A DNA stretch of 64,000 nt from Hygrocybe punicea (taxonomy: Eukaryota > Basidiomycota > Agaricomycetes > Agaricales > Hygrophoraceae): assembly GCA_963556145.1 (NCBI GenBank), contig OY744471.1, forward strand, positions 1,109,590 to 1,173,589, given 5' to 3'. The notes under the pieces were generated by a model, which was not told the DNA's origin, did no database searches, and worked only from the letters and a program-made list of their open reading frames with translations. Position numbers and translations under genes: made by a program. Positions 47,904-58,597 of the stretch are shown piece after piece (position 1 is the stretch's first letter; each line of letters begins with the position of its first letter).

Positions 47904-49099
47904 AAGTCCACCAAACCCTGCTGCAGGAATGAAAAAATTGCATGGTAAACCAGACCCAGCCTCGTCACTTTGAACCATCCAGCATGCCTTGACAGCAACA
48001 CAGATTTTGAAACCTTTTCCTGTGCTATTGCAAAAACAACTTGCCAAATTGATGCAATCAATGTATTGAAAATGCAGTGGCATTTTGAGACACCACTCAA
48101 AGGGCAATGCAAGCTTGTAATGAACAACATTAACTACAATGTTATGAGTTCTGCTGCGAAGGCAAAAAAAAGGGGAGGCCATGATCTTCATCTACATGCC
48201 ACCACTGCCCAAGCTTGATATTGTAAGTATATGCGCTACATTATCTATCAATCTGACATTTACTACCCCAGACATGGCACACTGGTGAAGATGACCAAGT
48301 GCTTGAGCTGCTCGACTTTGAAGAGGAGGTTTCTTTGCAACAACCAGAAGATCTATCATGGAAAAGCCAAATTGTAAGTTTTATTGCCTCCAATGCTCCA
48401 AGAGGTCTTATGTTCAGGCAGGTCTTACTTCTGGTGGTTCCAAACATCGCCAAGCACTTGAGGAACACTATCCGATCAACAATTGTCCTTTATATCCAGG
48501 CAAACATGTGTATGAGGATGGAAAGTGGCGCTGGGAGCTCACCCCGCTGAGGTTACAGATTTGGGCAAATGCAATTGTAAGCTACATATCAATTCATTTG
48601 ATTGCAATGTTGTGACATATCAAACCAGGCAGCTGGAAGCACTGACCTCAAATCACCACCAACCTCGAAGCATTTCAGTGATGAATGCAAACTCAATATA
48701 CCTCGTCCAGATCCTCATGCCCCTATTCAAGAATTTGTCAAGTATCACAAAGAGCTCATAGGGTCTTTGCAACAACAATTGGCTCCTCCTCCTCCTCCAC
48801 AGTTCCATCAGCCAGCATTGCAGCTCAGCCAGTTTACTCAGCCATCATCACAGTTTCATCAGCCATTATTGCAGTTTGACCAGTTCAATCAGTTTCATCA
48901 GCCACTGCCACAATTCAACCAGTTCAATCAGCTTCCTTTCAATCAGCTCTCGCAATCCAACCATGCCTCACAATTCAACCAGCCTTTATATATTCCTCAG
49001 CCACATCCAAATGCTTTGCAGCAATATTCTTATTGTTACGTTTCCAACTCTACTTCCAACCCCGATGCCCATTCTGATACCTACTACGACGATTCTGTA

Positions 49100-51265
49100 C
49101 TGCACACCTTCCTTTTTCATTTCATTTCAATGTCATTGTTTCTTCATTCGGACATCCTTGTATTTTCTTGTTCTTGTTCTCTTTTTGTCCCTTCTTCTAG
49201 AACAATCCAGACCGACCATGGACACATCCCCATGTGACCTCACTGCACCTGAATAGTCTCCTTGCCGACGGACGTCACCGACATTGTCTTTTCCCTTCGA
49301 TATCTTGTTTACTCTATCCCATGACAAACCGATACACAATGGCTGTACTCCCGACACAGCTCATTACCATAATTGTTATTGGCAGCATTGCAATCACCTT
49401 CCTGATCGGTTTCTACATTGTCATGATCTATCTTTGGCATAGACGCCCTTCTGCCATTGATACATCCGACCTCCACCTTGACAATATATTGACACATAAT
49501 TGACAATTGCCATTCTCGGATATTTGGTTTCCATATTCATACCCTGTGCCTACCATTATCCTCCCTGACAATCCGATGACATTCCTCACCTGCATGCATG
49601 CCCTGAACAATCCTTGATCACAGGACATTTCACTGTTCCCTCCAATCCAACCATCGCCGGAGCACATACCTTCAGACTTCGACCACAGACCATATGACTT
49701 CCCAATACAGTGAACTGACCCCTATTGTTTATTGTTCACACAACATCGCTTCAATGCAGTACCCGACATCTTATTCCCACAGCTTGTCACTCGTGCCATG
49801 ACTCGAAACCTAGACCCACGTTCATTTATCCTTTTCCATCCGTAACCTTGATACCGCCCACACTCGTTTACAACAATACCCTTTCTTGGACGAATACCAA
49901 CATCAGGTGGACCACATTGTTCTACACACAGGACAAGACATCACCCCTCGATACGTCATCAACACACACATCGTCATCTGGTACAGTTGATGCTGTTAGC
50001 TGTGATGGTGAGTTCTGTTGTAGACCCGGAATAGAAATCTACTAGAAGGGGTGATCTGCTAGAAAGAGATCAAAGGAGTAAAGTGTTTCTATAGTGTCTA
50101 GTCAATCCAACCTGAATCCAGGGTTCCAGATCAGAGGGGAAGTGAAGGGGAACTATGAAGATGGAATGGAGATGATACGAAGCGAGGACTAAAAGTGTAG
50201 AACTGAAGCGGGATAATAAGATAGGATGTAATATGATATGGTTGTAGTATAAGGGTACATCTTTTATACTACTGGGAGTGATCCTGTGCTGTAGTAACTA
50301 TGTACTACAAGTGAAGGCTGTAACTGATAGGGGAGGAGTGGAGTGGAGAATAGGAGGAATGCTATGTACTAGGAGATGGGAAACGTAGATACATGATATA
50401 TAACTATATACGTAGTGATTCCGGGTCGTTAGAGACATTGCATCTTGAGTATGAGCGATTCCGGAGGGGGATCCGGAGCGGAATCGATGGAGAGGACCGG
50501 AATTGGGCGGAATTGACGATACATGAATGGGAATGGACGGGGACGATGTGGGATATGAAGAGGATTCAGGTCCAGATGGCCCGGAGCCTCTACATTGCAT
50601 GTCTGACCTCGACTAGCCCACCATCCTAGTTGGTTTTCCTTCCACATATTCCTTTGTTTTCTTTTATGCCGACCTTGCCACTACATCCACACTACCTCAA
50701 GACACTCCCTTCACCAATCCTACACTGGACGATACCCCTCTTCAACCCGACTGTGCATTGCACTTGCCAGACTGCGCACTTGCCTGTTACAGCAAGTATA
50801 GACCCCGCATTGGCAATTCTGCATGTCACATGATCCAATGACAAATCATCCGAGTCATCTGGACCTCTTCTATCCTCAATGACACCTGGGCCTCCAGTTG
50901 GATCGCGAGAACATCGACATGAGGATGCCTCATGTCTGTCTCATGGTGAACACATGGTATAGTTGGACATGTTGTAGCTTCATGGTTGCATTTCTATTTA
51001 CCTCCCCTCAAGACCAGTCACTATATATACTGTTCTTGTTGTTGGTTCGGACTTTTTCTTCTTTCATTTAGTCTGGTTCTTGGGGCAGACTCATCTTGTT
51101 TTGGGTAACCCCCATGGCTCGCAATGACATTAGACCTTGACTCCCCCCTCTTAGCAGTGTTGTATTAGCTGTCAGCAACAATGAAAGCTGCTCTTCTCTC
51201 CTCTGGAAACTGCCTCCTAGTTAAGTTGATTGTTGCCGGAGCCCGCTGCAGAAGCGATCTGTAAC
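49100..51265 (+). mobile_element. Unclassified insert splitting the SAM-family gene
   Basis: Between the Gln-rich linker and the SAM end of the host gene lies about 2.1 kb with no match to the gene. It has CT-rich sequence, a possible membrane-helix open frame at 49321-49503 (LITIIVIGSIAITFLIGFYI then a basic turn), an LTR-like block (50030-50594) and, near the right end, ACTATATATACTG followed by a leader-like stretch. This suggests an LTR or LTR-derived element. I could not fix the ends or find a target duplication, so the limits are approximate. Confidence 0.5.
50030..50594 (+). repeat. Possible solo LTR
   Basis: Begins TGTAGACCCGG and ends GGAGCCTCTACA, with TGTAGA/TCTACA ends like the solo LTR at 46009-46905. 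It includes GGTACATCTTTTATACTACT, a TATA-rich promoter-like zone near 50255. No target duplication was found, so the call is tentative. Confidence 0.4.
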
Positions 51266-51719
51266 ACTTATACAGCACATCAGTACTACCCTCCAGCACC
51301 TGGCTATTACCCTCCTTACTTCAGCTACTCGCAAATGGGTGCTCCTGCAAGACAAGAGTATTCAGGTTGTGATGCTTCCCTGGACCATTTTTGTGCAATG
51401 TACAACATATCCAATTCCAGCAAACAGAAACTATATGAACTTGGATACAACCCTGGGAACAAGATCGTTGAGTCCCTTCAGGATGTTGAATGGAAGAGTG
51501 TAGGATTTTCTACTCTTGGATGGAAAGAATTTCTCATTGCACATGGTATGTTTTGTGATGCAAGGAACAAGGGTAAAACAGTAGAATAATGCTGTCTCTC
51601 ACATTCATTTAGCTTTGTACACCTGTTTTCTGTCCTTTGCTTTTGTTTCACTTTGTACACTTTCATCATGTTTTGAAATCAATTTTGTATCTGCTGAGAA
51701 CCGCTGAGAATGGACACAA

Positions 51720-52845
51720 TAAACTTCTATCTACACAATATACCCTGCATGACAAAACCACTCTTTACACATATCCAGTTTGATACAACTGCATGCCTCC
51801 AACAGCACTGTGACAGGGTCTTCCTCATGATAGATAGTATGTCCATGATGACAGAGGTAGGCTTTAACTGAAAGATGGTATCAGCATCTGTTGAGCAGAT
51901 CAGAGCACACATACGGGTGCTAAAGGACTCTTCAAATCTGGGGAATATGTTGGGAGATAGAAGATCAAGCAACCTGAGAAAGGAATTAGTAAATAAGAGT
52001 ACTCAATAGATTGTCTCACCAGCACTTTGAACAAGGTCAACCAGGGCCTCATTATGGTGGATCCAGCAGTTGTTGAGTACTAGAACAGATTGTTCAGCTA
52101 AAAAGGGATTCATTTGGGGTACCTGAACAAAAGAGTGAGTATATGTGAGCAAATTCCTGCAATAAGCCCATGAAAAGACCCACCACTTCCTCAGCTATAA
52201 AGTTGTACAACTCATAGGATCAAATGACCCTCCGACAGCATGTGCTGCAATGTATCCTTCTGTGGTCATCGCTGCAACAAGGGAGTACTGATCGCCATGC
52301 ACAAAGACATCGGTAAGATTGGCAGATTCACCCCTCATTGACCTGCCATAGCGACAAGCAAAGGTCAGCTTGTTCTTGCTTGTTTCATCAATTGCAATGA
52401 ATTCTGAGCCATCTCCTTGAAAGTTGTTCCGCAAGGATTCATGCCATTCTTCTCAGAGTTGCTCGTCTTGTTCAATGGCCATTTTGTGAAGGATCTTTCA
52501 GGTGAGACCAGCTTCAATAATGTTCTGAGAGAGTGTGGATGGCAAAATGACAATGTCATGCACTAATGCAAGCCATGTAACAATTTCATCAAAATATAAG
52601 TCTGATTCCTCTTCGTAAAATGATTGGCATGCAGTTAGGAGTGCTTGGGATAGAATGTGAATGTGGCCAATGAGAGGTGAAGGAGGCCGATTGACCTTGC
52701 CATGCTCCTCAAAGATGGCTCACCAGTGGTAGATACTGGGCCGAGAGATTGATAATGTGGAACAGATGTCTTTCACCTCCCACCCACTATCCCATAACTT
52801 GAGAGTGCATTCTTTGATGTCATTACTGATTTTGTGATTGACCAT
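51720..52845 (-). pseudogene. Tc1/IS630-type transposase relic
   Basis: Minus strand. The start MVNHKISNDIKECTLKLWDS at 52845 opens a helix-turn-helix (VKDICSTLSISRPSIYHW). The catalytic part has FIAIDETSKNKLTFACRYGR (first Asp), DVFVHGDQYSLVAAMTTEGY, then SVLVLNNCWIHHNEAL and IFYLPTYSPDL. In the family the second Asp is in LDNCxIH; here it reads NN, so the second catalytic Asp is lost, and the final Glu block after YSPD is missing. Several stops interrupt the frame. It would once have cut and pasted a Tc1/mariner-superfamily element. No terminal repeats were found. Confidence 0.8.
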
Positions 52846-53112
52846 TGCACAGGTGAAAGCTCAGGTATTTCGTTTTGTAAACTACTAGGTATTTCTGTGT
52901 CAACAAAAAAATGTGCATCTCATTCCTTTTGGGAAGTCCTGTAAAAATGACAGATACCTGTTTGGCAGAGCTTTGGCTGCATGACTTGGCAGAAATGGTT
53001 TTCAAGAATGTCTGACTACAAAGTGTGGGAGGTTTGAGCTTGAAATGTCTGTGATTGTAATGATAATGATTATAATTCAATAAGAGCCTGTTCGGTAGCC
53101 CGTAATATTCAA

Positions 53113-53262
53113 CCATTGGAGTAGGATGTCACGTGACCAGACCTTAGTCAGTAGCAGTTCCTGATGTGGTAGTTGGTTCATCATCCCATCCATTGAGACC
53201 TTTCTGACTGATTCCCTGTCTAATTCCATGAGTTCCCTTGGACCCACTCCACCGTAATGCTA
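53113..53262 (-). repeat. Scrap of a DIRS-like recombinase gene inside the Harbinger left end
   Basis: The segment from TGTCACGTGACC through ACCTTAGTCAGTAG to GGACCCACTCCACCG closely matches 15795-15930 of the DIRS-like element, the intron and exon edge of its tyrosine recombinase. It interrupts the left terminal repeat of the Harbinger element (between TAATATTCAA and CTTAGCTGTACAGCTC). Confidence 0.8.
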
Positions 53263-53374
53263 ATCTTAGCTGTACAGCTCGGGTCTTTCTGAGCAGCAAA
53301 CTTGCTGAGTTTCAATGTAAATTACTTCATCACAATATTGATAAGATGGATTCTGTGGTTTCAGGAAACATTGC

Positions 53375-54146
53375 TAGTGAATGGCACAGGTTACCCATGG
53401 GTTTCCTGGGCCAACCCGTACCCATACCCAGAAAAACCCACCGCCACGGGTATGGGTTGGCATGGGTTTCCCATGGGCTTTTGGCAGGCAACATGGGTGA
53501 CATGCGGGTCGCGGGTGCACATCGTACCCGTGCCCCGTTGTGGTGGCCTTTCCCTGACGACCTCACGGATGCAGCGCTGAAATCAATTGACATGGCGGTG
53601 CACATCCGCGAGGTGCGCTGGGGGTGCTGGCAGGATCCACGTGGGCATGGGCATGGCATTGGGCCAGTTGATGCTGGTGCGCAAGGGTGCGGGGCTGAGG
53701 GCGTGCATACAAAGCGATGGGTGTGAGGGTGGGTGCGAGGCCACAGACATAGGTGCAGATGGCCAGGCCGTCTTCTGTGTCGTATGTGATCATCAGTAAT
53801 ATAGATAGTATAAGAATAAACTTACCTGAGGCAGCAGGGGTGGGTGCACCACACCCTGCTGCACTTCTCCTCATCTCCTGTCTTTTTCTGTCGTTCCTGT
53901 AGTTGCCGTTGCTGTTGCTTGCATTGCCCGTTGTTGCGTTTGATGCATTGTTGATGTCATGTTCACGTGATGTAACGTAGTTCTGAGTGAAAAAGGTATC
54001 AATAGCAAGAAATAGAATATAAAACTTACCTAGTATGTACCCGCGAGGAACCTGTCGACCCGTGGTGTGGGTATGGGTTGAGTGCGGGTCCCAATTTGGT
54101 GCCCCGCACCTGCACCCGTGTCTACCCATACCTGTGACATTCACTA
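53375..54146. mobile_element. Copy C of the intron-bearing hAT-type MITE family (reverse)
   Basis: Ends TAGTGAATGGCACAGG and, reversed, TAGTGAATGTCACAGG, flanked by a perfect 8-bp duplication AACATTGC (53367-53374, 54147-54154). Read on the minus strand it has the family layout: GGGTATGGGT subterminal motifs, a GT-AG segment (54029-53983), an exon-like block with GCAACAGCAACGGCAACTAC and GGTGCACCCACCCCTGCTGC, a second GT-AG segment (53825-53775), and the inverted core CACCTCGCGGATG to CGTGAGGTC near 53560-53625 around TCAATTGA. Confidence 0.9.
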
Positions 54147-54221
54147 AACATTGCTCACTGCAGACATTGCATCCGAACCACCATAGTGCAGCTTGTCTCC
54201 CTTCTCACCAAGTACTTCCTC

Positions 54222-55316
54222 ATGGTTTCCAAAAAGGACAAGGGAAAAGAGAAGGAGACCACCAAGCAAGCAGTGTGGAATGATGAAGAAACCCTTTGTC
54301 TTATCGAGTATCTTATTGCACACCAAGGTGAGGCTGGAGATGGAAACAATTTTAAGGATGCTACTTTCAGTTGAGCAGCTATTATTGTTCATGGCCCGAA
54401 AATTCCATCATTTTTGCCTCGTCACATATAACTCCCACATCCACATCATTGCAACACACAAAAACGGGGCCTGCAAAAACAGGTGAGAAGCGCAAGACCA
54501 AATGGGCCAAAGTGAGTGTTTTCTATTACCTAAATGGCAATGTTCTCAACCAATTCAGTTGAAAGTGACATACAATGCCATTCAATATTATAAATCTCTC
54601 TCTGGGTTCTCCTGGGATGACAATAATGGTGTGAATATCAGTACACCTGCTGAGGAGAATGCATGGGATGCCCTCGTTGCAGCAAAGGTAAATCTGACTG
54701 TAATTCTCATTTAATCACCTTTTGAAACAATTTTACAGACCACTAACCATACACTTATGAGGCCATTCAAGACATCAGGCTGGACATGGCTCAACAAAGT
54801 TGAGACTCTCATGCCTTCAGCAGCGAGCAGTAGTTTTGCCGCAGATGGTCATGGGGATGATGAGGATGAGGGGCTTGATGGTGGTGAACCCAAAGTTGTT
54901 GTCACAACCCCTGATGATGATACAACCACTCTGCCCTTCCTACACCCACACCCTCCACATCTAGCACTAGCAAGTGAAAATTTTCAGCTATCCAGGATGC
55001 TGCATCTTCATCATCCAATAGGAAATCCATCCGATCTCTTAGCTCCCTCTCCACCCACTCAAAGGTCTCAACCTCTGCCATTATCAGCGATGCAATCGAC
55101 AACCTCATGGATTCCTTCAAACAAAGCTTCCAACCACAAGAAGTTCTTGTCACCGACATGCTAACAAAGTGGAGTGCAGACACTGTTTCTGCATTGACAA
55201 AGGGCAACATTGATCTAAATTACCAACTTGAGCTTATCAACATCTTTGCTGAAAGCCCAATCTCACAAATATTTATCTTGCGATTGAGAACGAGGCAACT
55301 CACCTATGCTGGGTGA
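54222..55316 (+). pseudogene. Harbinger ORF1: Myb/SANT-like DNA-binding protein
   Basis: Starts MVSKKDKGKEKETTKQAVW. The SANT-like domain reads WNDEETLCLIEYLIAHQGEA to NNFKDATF; after an intron come GEKRKTKWAKLKVTYNAIQY and SGFSWDDNNGVNI, then AWDALVAAK and GWTWLNKVETLMPS. The Ser/Asp-rich linker leads to a C-terminal helical region, AIISDAIDNLMDSFKQSF and LNYQLELINIF. In Harbinger systems this protein binds the transposon ends and brings the transposase into the nucleus. Two lesions are visible: TGA after DATFS near 54374 where Trp is expected, and a one-base shift in a T run near 54985. Confidence 0.8.
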
Positions 55317-55565
55317 AGGGTATACTAAGTGGGGGAAGCTCTTGTGGAGGTTAGGCAAGGCCTGTGTACTCATGTTCTTCATTGTCAACTTTGTATTTCA
55401 CTGCCATGTATTTCATTTTGCATCTGTATTTTTTTCTTTTAATGGAATCTTCATATCCCCTGCCCTGTACAACTGCCAATGCCATTGAATGGCATGTCAA
55501 TTCAACATAATGAGGGGCCAGACACAAGAAACAAAAAAAACTACACCGTGACTGTAATAACAACT

Positions 55566-56790
55566 TTATGAGCCTTCCTCATCCTTTGCATCTGCTCCCT
55601 CTCCCTGCAACTCTTCACCATCTATATCATCATCATCTGAATCATTCAACCCTTGCTCCTGCCTGTATTGTAGGTAATCAATCCATATTTCATCTGCAAT
55701 TTCATCCCGCCAAGCTTTTGCACCATTGTTATCTTCAGTATGCTGTTCAGCCAGCAAGACTCTGCCAGATTGCCCTGAGCTGTCATCTTCATCATCCCCA
55801 TCACCAGCATTCTCATCATCATCCAAATAATCCAAATGAATGAAGTTATGAAGTGCTGCAAGTGCCTGGGGTATGCAAACCTGCATTTTCATGTTATATT
55901 TGGGTGCTGATTGCAAAACCTTCCAGTGGCATTTGAGAACACCAAATATTTGTTCAATGACATTGCGGAGACTTGTGTGTTGAAGATTGAGGAGTTCTTC
56001 TTTCATTTGTGGCCTGTATTTTTTGGTTAGCTATATGTAAGAAAAAGCATAAAAAATATACCATAGATTGCCCTGACCTCATTCTTGAAGGTGATAGTGA
56101 ATGCTCCTATAGGGTGTCAATAATTTGTGGCGCAGAAGTGGGTACCCAGCATTGGCAAGTAAGTATTTTCCCTCGGTAATCAGAAGACGCTTGCTACATG
56201 CATCCTCATATACCCTAGCATCGCTGGCACTCCCTTCCCAGCCTGTAAGTACATAGTTGAATGGCATATCAAATGATGACATGAAGAGGGCATTCTGGTA
56301 CACAAACCCCTTGCAATTACAAAACCGACCATGAATGTTGGCAGGTGGCGAGATGGGGATATGGCTCCCATCAATGGCACCAATTGCATCCTTGAAAAAG
56401 GGAAAATATTTGCCACTTGATTGGATCTTCATCGGGCAAGGATTGTCTACTGTGGGCTGGCACACATAGGTAGTGTAGAAAGGAAACTGTGAAAAGCAAA
56501 TGACAATACCCTTGAAATGGCTGACAATATGGTCACAGTTAGATTAGACAACCAATTTGTGTCAGACCTGCATTTACTTACACTGAAATGGTTTCGTTTG
56601 ACCATTGAAAACACTTGGCCAGATGCCTGATCATCAAACCAGTCACACAGCAATGTAGAAAGATTGCCAGCTGTTCTTCTAATGTGATATGCCTTGAATC
56701 TGACAGACCCATCTGCCATACAGTGTAAACCAGGTTGCAAAAGACCTCCTTGCTGACACCTAGAGAGATGCATATATGGCCTAGATGGCC
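55566..56790 (-). pseudogene. Harbinger DDE transposase
   Basis: Minus strand, DDE_Tnp_4 family. Exon segments show SGKYFPFFKDAIGAIDGSHI (first Asp), GWEGSASDARVYEDA (second Asp), EGKYLLANAGYPLL, LTPYRSIHYHLQE, and after an intron LRNVIEQIFGVLKCHWKVLQ (Glu). All three catalytic acids survive. The C-terminus is very acidic (GDDDDIDGEEL region, DDDENAGDGDDEDD). A TGA follows HLQE near 56079, where Trp is likely, and the N-terminal helix region is frameshifted near 56450-56560. The gene faces ORF1. If the lesions are confirmed it is inactive. Confidence 0.85.
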
Positions 56791-57189
56791 ATTGAGCAGT
56801 TTACAAACCCAAGCATGTCCAGTAAGGGCAGATGTGTGGAATGGCTGATGGTTATAGAAAGAATTAAGGTGACGGTGTCATGACCCCAAATGGTTTTGGG
56901 TGTAATGTCATGGGTTTACCATTGGACCATGGACTTAAATATTTGAGTGCAAGACTATGGATGCATACCTACACTCATTAGTACCCATTCTATGCCTTTC
57001 CACATTACGCATGCTAGTGAACAGACACAAATAGCATATATGGTTGCCTTTATATCATTTATTATGGCTTCACTAGCAATGCCCAGATCTAGCTGTTTAT
57101 GTATGGTGCACAGAGGCACATCCCCCACTCATTAGTATTTATTATATATTTTTCTGTATTGCGCGTGCAAGGAGACAAGCCCAACTAGT

Positions 57190-58260
57190 GTTCTTACCTA
57201 TATTAGCAGTAATGGATTGATTACAAATCTTGTTTACTTGTATTGATCAAACGCGGCTCAGCTAGATAATGGGAAATGATTCGATAAGATGTGAACAAGA
57301 GGATGATGAGATAATGATAAGATAGGATGCATCAGAGAGTGATTGTGATAGTCTGCTTACATAAAGACAATGAAGGTCTATTGTTCTGAGCAGTCCTTTG
57401 TTCTAAACAGTCCAAATGGAGATAGAGCCCATTGTTCACAGCCTCTTTGATGCCATCCATTGTTCTCATGACTCAGTCCCATTGTTCTCACTTTCCCATT
57501 GTTCTCAGTCCCCATTGTTCTCCAACAGTATAAATAGGGCCCCCAAATTCCAGTAGTCAGTAGGATTTCCCCCCTCACCAATCAGTAGTCAGTTTTAGTC
57601 TGGGTTCACACAGTGTGTTTCCTCATTCTATTAGTACTAGTAGTCACTCATTGTAGTAGCTAGTGCTTGTAATCCACACCAGTTCACTCTCATTCTAGTA
57701 TTCTGTGAGATCCCCTTGTCATCAAGAAGAATTGACTCAGTTCACTCAGTCCAATCAATTCATTAGTCAGCATTAGTCAGCTAGATACACTTCTAAGGTT
57801 AAGGTTTCATCCTAAACAAAACAGAGTATTCAAAAGGTATTAAAGATATCCCTGAACTAGTAGCCAATGTGCATTTGAAGCTTCGGATTTAGTCAGATAT
57901 TATAATACCCAGAGATACTCTTGATTGAATAGGCCCTGTAACCAAAACAATTCATATTAAATTGGTGAATATTGCTATGAGTATTCATTAATCCATGTTT
58001 TATATTCCAGCAGTGAATATATATTATTTCAGTACATCACGCTTAGCAACCATCATCCACACCCACTCAAAGTCTCACTTCTTAATTGAAGAGACCTCAC
58101 TATTACATTCTATTGACTCATACAGTACATATACCTACAAACCCCTTCCGGCTAGGTTATTTAGATATTAGAAACCCACAAACAACAAGAAGATACCTGA
58201 ACAAAGTCAACTCCGGTAATTCTTGGTGAAACAAACATTCACATAACAACGGGAGAGTGC
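57190..58260 (+). repeat. LTR-like promoter block with clustered CATTGTTCTCA motifs
   Basis: At least six copies of CATTGTTCTCA or close variants (57380-57525) lie directly upstream of GTATAAATAGGG, a strong TATA box near 57530. They are followed by a long CAGT-rich leader (CAGTAGTCAGTAGG, AGTCACTCATTG and similar). This is the layout of a retroelement U3-R region. A TGTTCTTACC to ATTCACATAACA span would give TG-CA ends, but I found no target duplication, so solo-LTR status is not proved. Confidence 0.5.
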
Positions 58261-58597
58261 TTTAAGAAGAACGACGACTATGGCAATGATGCAGCAACAC
58301 ATTTGAGCTCTTTGTTGGTGAGTTCGCCCCAAGATTTGCTGTAGAGCAATCCTGCAGTGATCCATATCAATCACTTTCCTAATCCAGTAGGTTTTGTATA
58401 TTGAAACTCAGAATCAGTTAGACCCGAGCTGTACAGCTCAGATTAATGTTACATTTGAATGTTATGGGCTACCAAACAGGCTCTAAGGGTGAAAAGAAGC
58501 CAAGGCAAGAAGCCATGCTTCTATGTTGTTTAATGACGAGGCAGTTCCAGAATGTCAGGCAGAGGACAGTGAGCACTGATTCAAGTTTATATCCTAG

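Larger units (their letters stand above)
42119..51589 (+). pseudogene. SAM-domain family gene split by two large insertions
   Basis: Three separated pieces fit one known basidiomycete protein family of unknown role. N-terminal piece (42119-42597): Lys-rich coil and the family-type motif PITFYLFIES, ending at the Copia target site. Middle piece (47909 to about 49095): CQIDAINVLKMQWHFETPLKG, FIYMPPLPK in a shifted frame, ALEEHYPINNCPLYPGKHVY, RLQIWANAI, then a Gln/Phe/Pro-rich linker (QFHQPLPQFNQFNQ). C-terminal piece (about 51265-51589): YYPPAPGYYPPYFSYS and a SAM-like domain, LDHFCAMYNISNSSKQKLYE followed by LGYNPGNKIVES and VGFSTLGWKEFL, stop at 51587. The N-terminal part also has stops. The Copia element (42598-47903) and an unclassified insert (about 49100-51265) separate the pieces. 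Confidence 0.72.
53084..58483. mobile_element. PIF/Harbinger DNA transposon, two-ORF type
   Basis: Inverted ends GAGCCTGTTCGGTAGCCC (53084) and GGGCTACCAAACAGGCTC (to 58483) are flanked by TAA on each side (53081-53083, 58484-58486), the 3-bp duplication expected for PIF/Harbinger. The terminal repeats extend about 70 bp, including GCTGTACAGCTC near 53270 and 58425. Inside are the two genes of the superfamily: a Myb/SANT-like ORF1 (plus, 54222-55316) and a DDE transposase (minus, about 56790-55566), facing each other. Later arrivals are a DIRS scrap (53113-53262), MITE copy C (53375-54146) and an LTR-like block (about 57190-58260). Both genes carry stops, so it is probably dead or just dying. 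Confidence 0.92.

Noticed and set aside
47860..48200. Minus-strand open frames of 85-100 codons
   Set aside because: Antisense to the middle part of the SAM-family gene, whose plus-strand frame matches a family.
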